Origin: Xylogone sp. PMI_703
Taxonomy: Eukaryota; Ascomycota; Leotiomycetes
Assembly (NCBI GenBank): GCA_021399445.1
Contig: JAJTUQ010000010.1
Location: forward strand, 496,001-560,000
DNA: 64,000 nucleotides
Reading direction: 5' to 3'
Shown here: one piece after another, positions 49,057 through 59,503 of the stretch
Position numbering within the stretch: position 1 is the first letter of the stretch
How the letters are laid out: the number at the start of each line of letters is the position of its first letter
Position numbers and translations under genes: made by a program
The notes under the pieces: generated by a model
What the model was told of the DNA's origin: nothing
The model's input: the letters and a program-made list of their open reading frames with translations, nothing else
The model's database searches: none

Positions 49057-49727
49057 TCAACAATAAATATATGCAGAGCAGAGCCGGTCTATTGTATCAC
49101 GCTTGACTAATCCAGCTGGCGGAGCTAGCGCGTTCCCGGTGATCTCGACATGCGTACCATATCGGAACCTACACACGCCATTGTATATGAGTTTTTAATA
49201 AAGGACGCCGTCGACAAGTTGACTCACCCAGGCTCTCGATTTGATCAGTAAAATGATTATAAAATTGGGAGGAATCATTGGGCGAGGTCGTGTGTACTTG
49301 GCCTGCAGCAGCACGCTGCTCGGACGTGGGACAAGAGTCTAGCGGACACGGATTGGTTACTTGCGTGATGGCATCAGTTGGGTCCTCGGTGTTACAGAGG
49401 ACTTCACTGAGGAAGAGAGTGGGATCGTAACTGGCCGTGACGGCAGGGCTCACCGCAGATCAAATGTCATTAAACGTCAGAGCTGTGACCCCAGGGTGCT
49501 CAGCGATGGTTGCCTCCCACGCGTCTTGTAAGAGTTGAGCATTGGCGTTATTCGAGACCAACGCTGGTTCTAGGAAGGAGGCCCTCCTGGCCACTGTCTT
49601 GCGCAAGAGCAATCTTGTTCCCCGAACAGGCCGGCACGCACTGAAGCCTCAGCTTATTGGGCAGCCACTCAGAGGCGGCCTCGGGAGGGCAGCACAGCGT
49701 CCTCATGCGCCACTGTGATAAGTCTAG
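49057..49727 (-). pseudogene. Truncated, broken class V chitinase (GH18) remnant
   Basis: This is the 3' part of a killer-toxin-like class V chitinase gene. The frame reading from 49727 starts WRMRTLCCPPEAASEW and continues through CVPACSGNKIALAQDS. A frame break follows near 49565; the next segment reads LLQDAWEATIAEHPG and then meets an in-frame TGA near 49452. Reading on gives SPAVTASYDPTLFLSEVLCN and, after an intron-like gap (GTCAAC...GTGTAG), a last exon ending LVKRDTIDRLCSAYIY with a stop at 49057-49059. Nothing of the catalytic GH18 barrel is found upstream; the sequence turns AT-rich at 49740. So it is 5'-truncated and carries at least two lesions. The TGA could come from a CGA by C-to-T change, as RIP would do. 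Such chitinases often stand near NLR or LysM genes, but no LysM was seen. Confidence 0.7.
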
Positions 49728-50153
49728 CGAATTCAAAATTTATAATTATCAATCACAGCTAAATAACGCATTATCAGAGGATAGACTAGGCAAATAGTAC
49801 GCAAACACTTCAATTACTAGACTCTATAGATCCAACTACTGCAGGAGAAGGGACTTTCGGTATTGATCCGAAGTGGCAGTGATGTTCTGATGGGACCGCC
49901 GTTTAAGGAATAACCTTCCCAGTTCTTGGCCTCGATCTTCCCATTTACAAACAGTGTATAAATCAAATATCGAGTCAATTGTATTTGTCCTCATTCAATT
50001 TTATATGCGGTATTTCGACAGAAAGAAATGTCTCGCTGCGGTATTTTGTCTGGTTTGTGTTGTACTAGCTCGCTGTCCCCTCCAGACGTAAATGCCTCAC
50101 CAATTCCTCTCCACATATAACTTGGTGGACCTGTAATTTACATTTCCAGCACA
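49728..50153. other. Intergenic: arginase upstream region
   Basis: This region runs from the broken end of the chitinase remnant to the arginase ATG. It is AT-rich at first and contains the arginase promoter. Confidence 0.5.
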
Positions 50154-51235
50154 ATGGCTTCCTCAACGATACAACCAAAGTTTCTATCTAAGTCGGACCA
50201 ACTAGGTGTTGTGGCTGCGAACTTTTCTGGTGGCCAGGCAAGTCTTGTTTTCACTCTAAACGGGCACGGCTAACAAACCGACAGGGCAAGCCAGGAGTTG
50301 ACTTGGCTCCCTCGGCCCTAATCAAGAGTGGCCTGCTTGAACACTTGAATTCCAAACTAGGATATGAAATACACTTCAATGATGCGGCACATTCATACGA
50401 AGATTTCGTCCCAGTCTTTGATTCAGATGAAGGTGGTATGAAAAACCCTCTTATGGTATCCGCCGTGACGCAAAAGCTATCCAAGCAGGTATTTGAACAC
50501 GCCAAGGAGGGTCGTTTCGTACTCACTCTCGGAGGGGATCATTCAATTGCTATCGGGACGGTGAGTGGAACTGCGAAAGCAACTAAAGAACGACTGGGGA
50601 GGGAAATTGTTGTTGTATGGGTGGATGCACATGCAGATATCAACACACCGGAGACCAGCAATAGCGGAAATATTCATGGGATGCCTGTCGCATTCGTCAC
50701 AGGCCTAGTAAAGAAAAATCGCGAGGATATATTTGGGTGGTTGAAAGAGGACCATATGGTAAATGTCAAGAAACTAGTCTATATTGGTCTGCGGGACGTG
50801 GACTGGGGAGAGAAGCAAATTCTACGAGATTATGGTATTCGAACTTTCAGCATGAGTGACATCAACAAGTATGTTATACACATAATTTAAGGGAACCTAC
50901 TAATTAAATATAGACTTGGAATTGGCCGAGTCATGGAGATGACACTGGACTATATAGGAAACGACACACCAGTCCATCTATCCTTCGATATTGATGCACT
51001 AGACCCATCGATAGCACCCTGCACAGGAACACCTGTCACAGGAGGTCTAACACTGTGGGAAGGAGAATATATTGTCGAGTGTTTACATGAGACAGGGCTA
51101 CTGATTGCCATGGACTTAGTTGAGATTAATCCAGCATTGGATGCGGATATTAATGATATTGGAGCGCAGGATACGCTACGGGCAGGAAGCTCACTTGTGC
51201 GATGCGCTATGGGAGAATTGATGCAATATGATTAG
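50154..51235 (+). CDS. CAR1: Arginase
   Basis: Hydrolyses L-arginine to ornithine and urea in the cytosol with two Mn ions; it feeds proline and polyamine metabolism. Three exons (50154-50237, 50285-50868, 50914-51235) give 329 residues. Metal-binding motifs are intact: [22 protein letters not shown] and [13 protein letters not shown], plus the [11 protein letters not shown] substrate loop and the C-terminal [10 protein letters not shown]. Intron 1 (50238-50284) begins GC rather than GT, with flanking CAG|GCAAGT, a classic GC-AG intron. Skipping it would break the frame, so this reading is preferred. Eukaryotic arginases are usually induced by arginine; no specific operator can be named. Its neighbours are unrelated. 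Confidence 0.93.
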
Positions 51236-51889
51236 TATAATGAAAGTATTTTAACCAATATGTCGGAAGGTTATTAAGTCGCCAATCATGATTGGCTCAT
51301 GAAAGACAGCTGAATTGAACTATTAAATTAAGGGGATACTTAAATCCGCTTGACGATTTCTTATTTTCACTTGACACCGACCACTTATTACAGCTAACCT
51401 GCGCAGCCTCCGCGCCATAACAATTGGCAGTTTAGTACTATAAATTATCGATTAACTAGACTTTCGCATATTCAGTTATTTACTATTGATTCGCCAATTA
51501 TCATGATGTTCAAGTTATATAATAATTTATTTAATTATGATTAGTTCGAAACGAGAGCCAATTGACGGCTAGCCCTACAGGCTAAATGGAGCCAACGGCC
51601 GTAGGGCGTTGGCGATACGGTACAGCCCATACAGTGCGGTAGGCTCAGTAGGCTCTGTAAGCTTTCAGCATGTGCTGAGCCCGATGTCAGCAGGGTAGTC
51701 TGTGTAAAGTGAAAATAAGAAAATGACCAAGTAGATTTAAGTATTCCCTATAACTACCAGAGTTCACAGTTCCAAGCCCTACAAGCATTTAATTTTTAGG
51801 CTAGCGGCCGCAGATAGATATACGAAAATCCGCTCTCTGGATAACCGATTTTGTTCTGTATTAGCGCTGTACTAGTCGGTAGGAGTACC
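51236..51889. other. Intergenic with TIR element
   Basis: This is the 3' region shared by the convergent arginase and MFS genes. A TIR element occupies 51331-51750. No gene is seen. Confidence 0.5.
51331..51750. mobile_element. 420-bp TIR element, MITE-like
   Basis: The terminal inverted repeats are about 48 bp. The left arm starts AGGGGATACTTAAATCC and ends TTATTTTCACTTGACAC; the right arm is a close inverted copy ending at 51750. TA flanks both ends (51329-51330 and 51751-51752). The interior has AT-rich flanks around a GC-rich core and no coding frame. A 25-bp core block at 51590-51614 matches 23 of 25 bases with a block in the 608-bp element at 16571-16595, so the two elements are probably kin. 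Confidence 0.72.
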
Positions 51890-53575
51890 TCATGCGAATC
51901 CACCTGCTGGCCTATGCTTTGACTCTCCGTCTTCGTGTAGTCGAAAGTTACCTCTAGGGGCCAAAACCCCTACGACTAGCGATGTGCCTCCCATCATAAT
52001 AGCGAGAGCAAACGCTAACTTTAGACCATCCATGTAGGAATTCAATACACCAGGTAGCTGTACCGGACTAAACACATGGCGCAATTGAGCAGCCCCAGTC
52101 GACAGAACAAGCTGAAGGTCCACTGGAGGTTGCAACTTTGCAGCTGAAGACAATAATCGATTAGCGAAAGCTGCCTGACTAGCAGACACAAATAAGCTGC
52201 CACCAAGGGTCTGAAAGAATAGAACCATGGCAGTGACAGAGGAGATGTCATCAAGCGCGACAGCAGCCTGCGACGAGATTATGGGAACCTGGAAAGCAAG
52301 ACCTAGGCCAGTTCCGGCGACAACCTGGAAACTGGCCCACTTACTTCGAGGGCTCCCAACGTCTAAAGAGTAGGTGAGACCGGCCCCCAAAGTCGCAAGG
52401 GCAGCTCCAATTACCATCAATGGATAGTAAGCTCGATCAGTCTTCGATAAGATACCGCCTGAGAAGACGGAAAAGATAGCAGCAGGGATGATCAAGGCAA
52501 GATTGCGAATGCCACTCTGAGCGGCGGAGGTGCCTGACACAGCTTGGAAGTAGAGGGGCAAATAATAGACAAGAGAGAAGAAACAGCCCCCAAGGAAGAT
52601 ATCGTACACGCACCCAATAGCAATGACATGCTTTTTTAGTAATCGCCCCTGGACTAGAGCACGATCACCTTGAACGTACTCAATCACCACAAAAACCACT
52701 ACGAGAAGGCCGAATCCTATCAGCAAGCCATACACCTGGGAATTAGACCATTTCTTAGTAGTGCCGCCCCACTGCAGAGCAAGGAGATAGCATACCACCC
52801 CGGCCATAATTGTGAAGGTTCCCGGAAAATCCATTTGCAAAAGCTTCTCCTTCCATGTCGCCGGTACGGGTTTGGCTCGTGCGGGTGGTTGGAAGAGTAT
52901 GATGAGTATAACAACCGCGAAGCCGCCAATGGGGAGATTAACATAGAAGCACCATCTCCATGAGATGTCATCTGTAAACACTCCACCAAGGAGAGGTCCA
53001 ACAACAGAGGCAATCCCATACGTAGCTCCAAGTAGTCCTGTGTAGGCTGCGGTTTGGGCCGGCGGTGCGATGAATGCGATAATCGTGAATGCTCCAGAGA
53101 CAACCCCAGCAGCCCCAAGACCAGCAACAGCCCGGCCAATAATCAGCGTTTTCGAATTATGCGCTACCGCACAAATGAGCGAGCCGACTTCAAAGAGGCC
53201 GATACTCAAAAGATATGTGATCTTTAACGGGAAATATTTATATGCTTTGCCCCAAGTGGACTGGAACGACGCCAAAGTAAGAAGATAAGCAGAGCCGTAC
53301 CAGCCCACGTCATCAATGGAATGGAAAACATTAGTTATCTTAGGAGTAGCAGTAGCAACAATAGTTTGGTCGAGGCACACAATAAAGACAGAAAGGATCA
53401 AACTAGCTACAATCGAAAGCAGCTGTGGCAGTGGTATTGCAGCGTCATCTTGAGAAGAAGGCTCGGCCGGCGAGGACTGACTTTTGTTATCTTGAAGATC
53501 AGCCTCAGGATCCTTTTCCTCAACTACAGGCTCTTGGGTGGAAGGTCGAGAATCTGACACCGCTGTCGAAGACAT
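51890..53575 (-). CDS. MFS drug:H+ antiporter, 14-TM (DHA2) type
   Basis: This is an intronless gene for a 561-residue exporter. After a 45-residue polar acidic N-terminus come 14 hydrophobic segments. TM1 holds [17 protein letters not shown], the DHA2 hallmark; motif C is [15 protein letters not shown], followed by [13 protein letters not shown]. The later half has [21 protein letters not shown] and [19 protein letters not shown]. The close relationship is to fungal aflatrem/gliotoxin-type efflux pumps, many of which export toxins or drugs. There is no biosynthetic gene cluster in the window. It differs from the pump at 28032 by the N-terminal region and by sequence; they are not recent duplicates. 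Confidence 0.92.
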   Translation of the reverse strand: MSSTAVSDSRPSTQEPVVEEKDPEADLQDNKSQSSPAEPSSQDDAAIPLPQLLSIVASLILSVFIVCLDQTIVATATPKITNVFHSIDDVGWYGSAYLLTLASFQSTWGKAYKYFPLKITYLLSIGLFEVGSLICAVAHNSKTLIIGRAVAGLGAAGVVSGAFTIIAFIAPPAQTAAYTGLLGATYGIASVVGPLLGGVFTDDISWRWCFYVNLPIGGFAVVILIILFQPPARAKPVPATWKEKLLQMDFPGTFTIMAGVVCYLLALQWGGTTKKWSNSQVYGLLIGFGLLVVVFVVIEYVQGDRALVQGRLLKKHVIAIGCVYDIFLGGCFFSLVYYLPLYFQAVSGTSAAQSGIRNLALIIPAAIFSVFSGGILSKTDRAYYPLMVIGAALATLGAGLTYSLDVGSPRSKWASFQVVAGTGLGLAFQVPIISSQAAVALDDISSVTAMVLFFQTLGGSLFVSASQAAFANRLLSSAAKLQPPVDLQLVLSTGAAQLRHVFSPVQLPGVLNSYMDGLKLAFALAIMMGGTSLVVGVLAPRGNFRLHEDGESKHRPAGGFA

Positions 53576-55382
53576 TCTACCGGGGGTAACTGTCCAACAA
53601 ACAAGAAGAGTAATTGTAGTAGTGCTGCGTCCATGAAAGAGGAAGGCTACAGTACAGTTTGTTAAATATTCAAATTTTACATATGCGGCGGGACTCTGAG
53701 ATTATTTACTTTTAATTCTATGCCTAAAATCTCCGTGTTCTCGGCGGAAGTACTTCTACCTGAAGTTATAATCAGTGGTCTTCCTAGAACAGATTCGCCG
53801 CAGAGAAGACCCTGTGCGTTTACCATCATATCCAATTAACTTCTAAGCGTGCATGACGTTTTCGAAGGACCTTTTGTGAGTCCGCATGCTATCTCCATGG
53901 GGTTGTGTGATTTCTCATTGGCAGGGATATGATCAACAACTCCTGCCGCGGCGTGGGAACTTCAATATTACCAATCCCGTCCACAATAATTCATTCGATA
54001 GCTTATAAATGCTCTAGAATTTGATCTGTCTTAGAAGCAGAGAATGCAGCCTAATAAGAAATTGTAGTATCAAATTGATTTGGATGTCTGTAAAAGAATT
54101 TTAATATAGATAGTATTAAACTAGACCTAAAATATTTCCCGACTATCCTACCCCCCAATATTACAATCACTATAGAAATGAGCAGTCCTATACAGGATTT
54201 GTCCAAATTATGTCGTAGATTTCAGCATTTTGTAATACCTAGTAACTACACTTAGCAAATCATGTTATTACTTTTCCCAGTCTGTTCTTGTTGCATAATA
54301 TGGTGGCCGTGCTGTAGCGCTGGCAATCACCGAACCCCTTATCTTACTGTATATATAGAACTCCTATTCGTACACCTCCGAATACACACAGATCACTCAA
54401 TTATTACTCTACACAACCGTAACTTATGCGACAGTTCTAATCATGGGAAGCTTCGCATGTAGTCAAATGCTAACTCCTATAATCACATCTGTTTCCGAGT
54501 TATAAACGCCGTGGCATTAAGGGCTGTGGCAAGCAGGTTTTGCAAGGAGGAGTACATAACGAGTCACGATTAGTATCCGGATACGGTTACACGATTCCCG
54601 AACAATGTAGAAGATGATGCTCTTCTTTGCTTGGCCATCTCTCGAAAATGATTGGACGATGAGGATGGACGGGGAACTTTATGCGACGCGAGATGCTCCC
54701 AAAACGGTTGAACACGGCAAAGCCTTAAATACTGTGGAACTGTAGCATAATTGAACCAGAACGCCTCTTGGGTGTTCTCCACTCTGTAATCGACAATACA
54801 ACTCCGCTTGACCTTGAATTATAGCTTTTGGTGTGGCTAGACCCAGCGCATTCCCTTCCGGTAAGTCCCATCCACAGGATCAACCGGTATTGCTGGCTTT
54901 CCGCAGCGCTACGGTATAAGCAGTAAGCCAGACAGAAACAGTCGATGATGTAACTGTGGGAATCAAATCAATCTAAATCCAAGGGAACAATTTTGACTAT
55001 TGGTACAGTCCTACAGTCATATAATGACTACCCTCACGCACAGCTCGTGCACTTCAGGTTCTATTATAATCACCTTGAAATTACAACTTATCACCTCGGA
55101 GATTGTAACTTTACCTGGCGCTCGTTGAATCATCTGTGATGATAATATGCTGGGACCAAAAGCTAATTTCACACCCGCATCCTGAATTATTAAACCTAGG
55201 AAACTTTCAGCGAGGCATTGATTTTGGGCTTGGCTCATACGAATTTTACGTGAGTGGTAAGAGTATAACGAAAATGATGATTGAAATATATGAAATGAAT
55301 GTCTAAAGATACCATTATATCCTTATTTCTCAACCAGATAACATCCTTAATTAAAACTCATTTTCAGAGCAGTTAGAAAGTA
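53576..55382. other. Gene-free region (1.8 kb)
   Basis: No convincing ORF or conserved RNA was found. It is moderately AT-rich. The first part carries the MFS promoter and the last part the promoter of the isoflavone-reductase-like gene. Confidence 0.45.
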
Positions 55383-56411
55383 ATGGTACAATTTCAAAGG
55401 GTTGTTGTCCTTGGAGTATGTAACCAATTCTTTGTCCTTCGAGTCATATCAATTTAACTAGTGTTCGACGAGATTATAGGGAATGGGGAAGGTGGGACGC
55501 GTAATTATAGACGCATTACTCGAGGCCAACTTTCGAGTATCGATTGTGACCCAAAATGCGACTAACTCCAAAGCCCCTTTGAAAGCAAATCTCATAACCA
55601 GCGATTACTCATATGATTCACTAGAATATTCACCGATCAAGATGTAGTGATCAGTGCTGTCGCGGCTGGACCACCGATCGTTGCTCAGAAAGTAATGATT
55701 GATGCAGCAGTGAAGGCCGGAATTAAGAGATTTATACCCAGCGAATACGGTAGCAGCAGCATTGAACCACCCATAAAGGATTTTAAAGAGCTAATGCGTC
55801 CAAAAACCCAAATCATTGAATATCTTCCCCAGGTGGCATCAGAGAATCCGAATTTCACTTGGTCTTGCATTTCAGCGGGCGCATTATTAGACGTGGTCAG
55901 TAGTTGCATGAATCTTACCCATCTATATCTGGCCCAGGTATCTCACTTTCGTATATTCGTATAGGGTTTAGAGTCAGGAGCTTGGGGTTTTTCTCTTTCT
56001 GGAAGAACTGCAACCATCTTCGATACCGGCAAAGCTCGCTTTGATTCCAGCACACTTCCTATCGTCGCGTTGAGCGTAGTATCTATTCTCTGCAATCACT
56101 CACAGACCGCAAATCGATATCTGCATATAAGAAGCTTTATGGTTACGCCGAATGATATCCTTGAAGCTCTTAAAAATGCTACTGGGGCGAGATGGAGGGT
56201 TGTTTATCGTAACAGCGAGGAGACGCGTCAAGAAGGCTGGAGGTTAATCAAGTCTGGCAATCCCCGAGATGGTGTCCCCAAAGTTATCCAAGGGTCGCTT
56301 TTTAATGACAAAAATGATGCTACCGTACCTGAAAAACTTCTTGTGAATGGCTTATTGGACTTACCAAAAGTGGACCTGGAGGCATATATTAATGGATTGG
56401 TCAAGGCATAA
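55383..56411 (+). CDS. Isoflavone reductase-like (PCBER/NmrA) oxidoreductase, frameshifted
   Basis: This is an atypical short-chain dehydrogenase that would reduce an aromatic alcohol or lignan-like substrate with NADPH. Exon 1 starts MVQFQRVVVLGG and exon 2 continues GMGKVGRVIIDALL, the phenylcoumaran benzylic ether reductase type of Rossmann motif. Later, KAGIKRFIPSEYGSSS is diagnostic. An intron follows GALLDV near 55890 and the protein resumes GLESGAWGFSLSGRTATIFD, ending LEAYINGLVKA. One frame break lies at 55625: reading GAATA as GAAATA joins SLE to IFTDQDVVISA. As sequenced, the frame stops early. It is either a pseudogene or an indel error. Otherwise the gene is complete. Confidence 0.72.
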
Positions 56412-57152
56412 TGAATACTTCTAAAATGTAACCAGGAATTAACTATTTATATAGTAGTACTATCTGGATGGCTTAATGTATCATTCTACTAAGTTGCTGC
56501 TTGAGCTGGGGCCAGGCTTTCCGATCATACACAAGCCTGTATGATTTATAGCCATACTGTACGCCTAAGGCCCCGTAAGCGAAGCCTTGTTTGGCGTATT
56601 AGGCTTGGACTTTGTAGAGCCTGAGCCTTTAGGGCCTGAGGCACACAGCCCGACAACCTTTGATTGTTATTTACTTCTTTCTTTGGGCCAGTTACAATTG
56701 AATTAAATTATTATATAGTCCGACCATTATAAGGTAACTAAATATGTAAAGAAAAGTTAGATATTCGAAGAGTTGTTGAACGCGAAATTATTTAATTCAA
56801 AATTGGGGGGATTTGAGGGGGGTGTCGGATTAGCCAACCGTAGCCTTGTCAACATGGGGAGCCAATCAATTGCACCCAACTATTTACGTGCTCTTCAACT
56901 TCACTTTCATATCTACTTGCCGCATTGTCTCCTCATCCACTCCGCCCACGCAGTGTAATAGAGATTAAAGATTCGTCAAAATCCCCACAAAGGCAGCGGC
57001 TGGCTGCAGTACAGTATCTCAGTTATACTGTATTGTGTTCCAACGACAGCGGAAAGCGCCAGCCAGTCGCTTAAAACTGAATTGATTCATCTCTCAAACA
57101 CACTTCAGAAGCTCCAACCACAACTTTCCATTCTACAATATCTTTTTCTCGC
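56412..57152. other. Intergenic with duplicated segment
   Basis: A GC-rich part at 56500-56680 is flanked by AT-rich sequence, like the interior of the TIR elements, but no inverted ends were found. The duplicated segment B occupies 56844-57039. Confidence 0.45.
56844..57039 (+). repeat. Dispersed repeat, copy B (promoter of RNase H gene)
   Basis: This is the partner of the segment at 48821-49011. It ends 113 bp before the RNase H1-like start codon, so it probably is that gene's promoter and leader. A 19-nt block ending GCTGCAGTAC is identical in both. Confidence 0.7.
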
Positions 57153-58061
57153 ATGACACCAACAAAACATCGGCAGACCACACTTGCACGAAACGCAGAG
57201 TTATCCTACGGCACCATGGCTGCTGCTGATTTTTATTACGACGTTATAATAAATAACGAACAAAATAGAGACCAAGAAGAATACAATGATGCGGACGACT
57301 ATATGCAACACTTGGACCCTTCTCGCTGGCCATCTGAAGACGGCCTCATTATTATTGACTCCGATTACCACACCAAATATACGGCGGATACAGTCGGTCT
57401 TCTTGACGCAATCACTCTACTCCGTAGTGCAGCATTCATCCCACCCCGGGGAGCTACACCTGATGATTTGTTTTCCCATGGTAACCGCTTCATCCGGAGG
57501 TCTAATGACGGAGAAAGACTGATATACACTGATGGTGCATGTCGAAATAATGGCCAAGCAAACGCCGCTGCCGGTTATGCTTTCACCTTTGGTCGACGAT
57601 TCGCATCTCAATCCGCTAGAGCGTATGAGCATCCATATAAGACTTTCGAGGCACGTCTCGAAGAAGAAGGCCCAGGAGGAGATCGGTATCCGCAAACGAG
57701 CAATCGTGCAGAGCTTCGCGCGGTGATTGCTGCGCTCGCATATCGTTCTTGGCATGGTGAGGGAGCGCAGAAGCTTGTCATTGCTACAGATTCCGAATAT
57801 GTTGTTAGCGGTGCCACTCAGTGGGCGTGGAATTGGTGGAGCAACGGGTGGCGGACAGTGGACCAGGAACCGGTCAAAAACCAAGATCTATGGAAATTAT
57901 TGCTGGGCCAAGTTCTTCATTTGCGTGAGAAGTGCGGCATAACAGTTGAATTCTGGAAGATCCCAAGAGAATGGAATATGGTTGCAGATAGGAAAGCGAA
58001 AGTGGGGGCAAGGCTTCCTGCTCAACAACAATTTGTAACACACTTGGGTAGTTTGGTTTAA
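57153..58061 (+). CDS. RNase H1-like domain protein
   Basis: This is an intronless gene for 302 residues. The C-terminal 180 form an RNase H type 1 fold. The four catalytic acids are in place: Asp in IYTDGACRNNG, Glu in SNRAELRAVIAAL, Asp in VIATDSEYVV and Asp in MVADRKAKVGA. Degrading the RNA strand of RNA:DNA hybrids is the known role of the fold. The N-terminal 120 residues (DDYMQHLDPSRWPSEDG, TVGLLDAITLLRSA) are a family-specific extension without hybrid-binding domain similarity. A second in-frame ATG is at 57216. Such stand-alone genes are multicopy in many Eurotiomycetes and may be domesticated from retroelements. The upstream duplicated segment supports amplification. Confidence 0.85.
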   Translation: MTPTKHRQTTLARNAELSYGTMAAADFYYDVIINNEQNRDQEEYNDADDYMQHLDPSRWPSEDGLIIIDSDYHTKYTADTVGLLDAITLLRSAAFIPPRGATPDDLFSHGNRFIRRSNDGERLIYTDGACRNNGQANAAAGYAFTFGRRFASQSARAYEHPYKTFEARLEEEGPGGDRYPQTSNRAELRAVIAALAYRSWHGEGAQKLVIATDSEYVVSGATQWAWNWWSNGWRTVDQEPVKNQDLWKLLLGQVLHLREKCGITVEFWKIPREWNMVADRKAKVGARLPAQQQFVTHLGSLV

Positions 58062-58221
58062 CCTTATTCAAGTCATGGAATCATTCGCAAAGAACTTGGG
58101 AGGACCGACTCTCCGAAACCAGCGGTGGATATTCCATATACAAACTGAAAAACAGCTCCTCTAGTGTCAAAACTATAGCTTAGAACGCAGCTCATTTAAC
58201 TTTTATACACCCCTCTAAAAC

Positions 58222-59503
58222 CTATGCATTTTCAATAGAAGCCAAAATATTCTTCCAGTCCTCTGCAGCGTGATTCTTCCAGTCCTCCTCGGTCTTCTTT
58301 GGCGCCCAGCCTAGTTCACGGGCAAGACCTCCTCTCGTGCGGGAGCTATGGAGTAACCAGTTAGCACCCAAATATGATTTCCCACAATACCAACAACTTA
58401 CTTAGAAGCCCAGCCAATTTCTCCCAGAAGAGTCCGGCCTCCAGCCAAACTATCCGCTGCTTCCTTCAGACTAAGACTACGAAGCTCGTTTGTCTTAAGC
58501 GCACCGGCAGCAACACCAGCGTCGGCGACCATCTGCGAGAGCTCTCTCCACGAGTGTTCTGCCTGCTGAATGAAGTATATACCGTTCTTGCCATTCGGTA
58601 TATCAGCCCCCTCGAAGATTTTGGCGACAACTAGCTTGTAGACTCTTGCAACATCTATAATGTGCGCATGATCCCAGATAGCGGAGCCATCACCGACTAC
58701 AGGCGCCTGGCCGAGCTCCAACGATAGGCGAATGAGCTTCGGAGTATGGCAAAACTCGTGCAATGGGGAGCTAGCGATGCCGTAGATGGATGGTGACATT
58801 AAGATGTAAGTCTTCACTCCGTATTCTTTGCCGAGTTCAGTCACGACGACGTCGGAAGTTCGTTGAGCATATGGAACTTCTTCATCTCGCCTTTTTTCGT
58901 ACTCAAATACGTTGATTTCTTTGTCAGATAGGGGATAATTGGCCTCCGTATACTTCTTGGTGAGTGGACGATCAGCTACGTTGGATGTTCCAGAGGTCTA
59001 CATCAAATGAATCGTTAGTTTAGAATATCTTAACAGTTCTGGAAGCTCTTACGTGAATATAAAAAACTTCCTTTCCAGTCTCCTTCTTTCTTTGAGCCAA
59101 TCCCAAGACGAGAGCTCTTGCAGAGAGTGTATGAAAACCCGAGGCTGCATGAATGACAACTATGCCGGTCAACGTTAGCAAATGCACGTACTTTCATTTT
59201 TAACATATCAGCTCTTACTATCATGCTGGCTAGCTGCTTCAGCAAGGACATCAGTGTCATCGAGAGAGTTGAAAAGCATAGTAGTTACGCCTTTACTGGC
59301 GAAAACCTGAGCATTCTTTTCTCCTCTCACGAGAACTGTAATGTTGGATTTGTTGAGGGTGATGTATTCCTGGTCAAGGAGGGAATCCAGGATGGCACCT
59401 CCGCTGATCCCTCCGTTAGCATATGAATATAAGGTTCGTTGTCTCAATGATTTGCATACATGTATCCAGTAGCACCAGTAAGAAGAATCTTAGTATCGGC
59501 CAT
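58222..59503 (-). CDS. NAD-dependent epimerase/dehydratase-like (extended SDR)
   Basis: Five exons fit in phase: 59460-59503, 59219-59403, then from 59159, with further introns near 59000 and 58390. The N-terminus ILLTGATGYIGGAIL is formed by splicing and is the nucleotide-binding motif of extended SDRs. Later come VIHAASGFHTLSAR, YIHTSGTSNVADRP, VKTYILMSPSIYGI (Tyr with an SPSIYG variant of the catalytic motif), DHAHIIDVARVYKL and ELGWAPKKTEEDWKN at the C-terminus. The length, about 370 residues, matches. Fungal relatives are annotated as NAD-dependent epimerase or nucleoside-diphosphate-sugar epimerase-like with unknown substrate. It is intact as read. Its neighbours give no pathway clue. 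Confidence 0.85.

Noticed and set aside
52720..53139. 139-codon minus-strand ORF inside the MFS pump
   Set aside because: Alternate frame of the 561-codon transporter; no domain.
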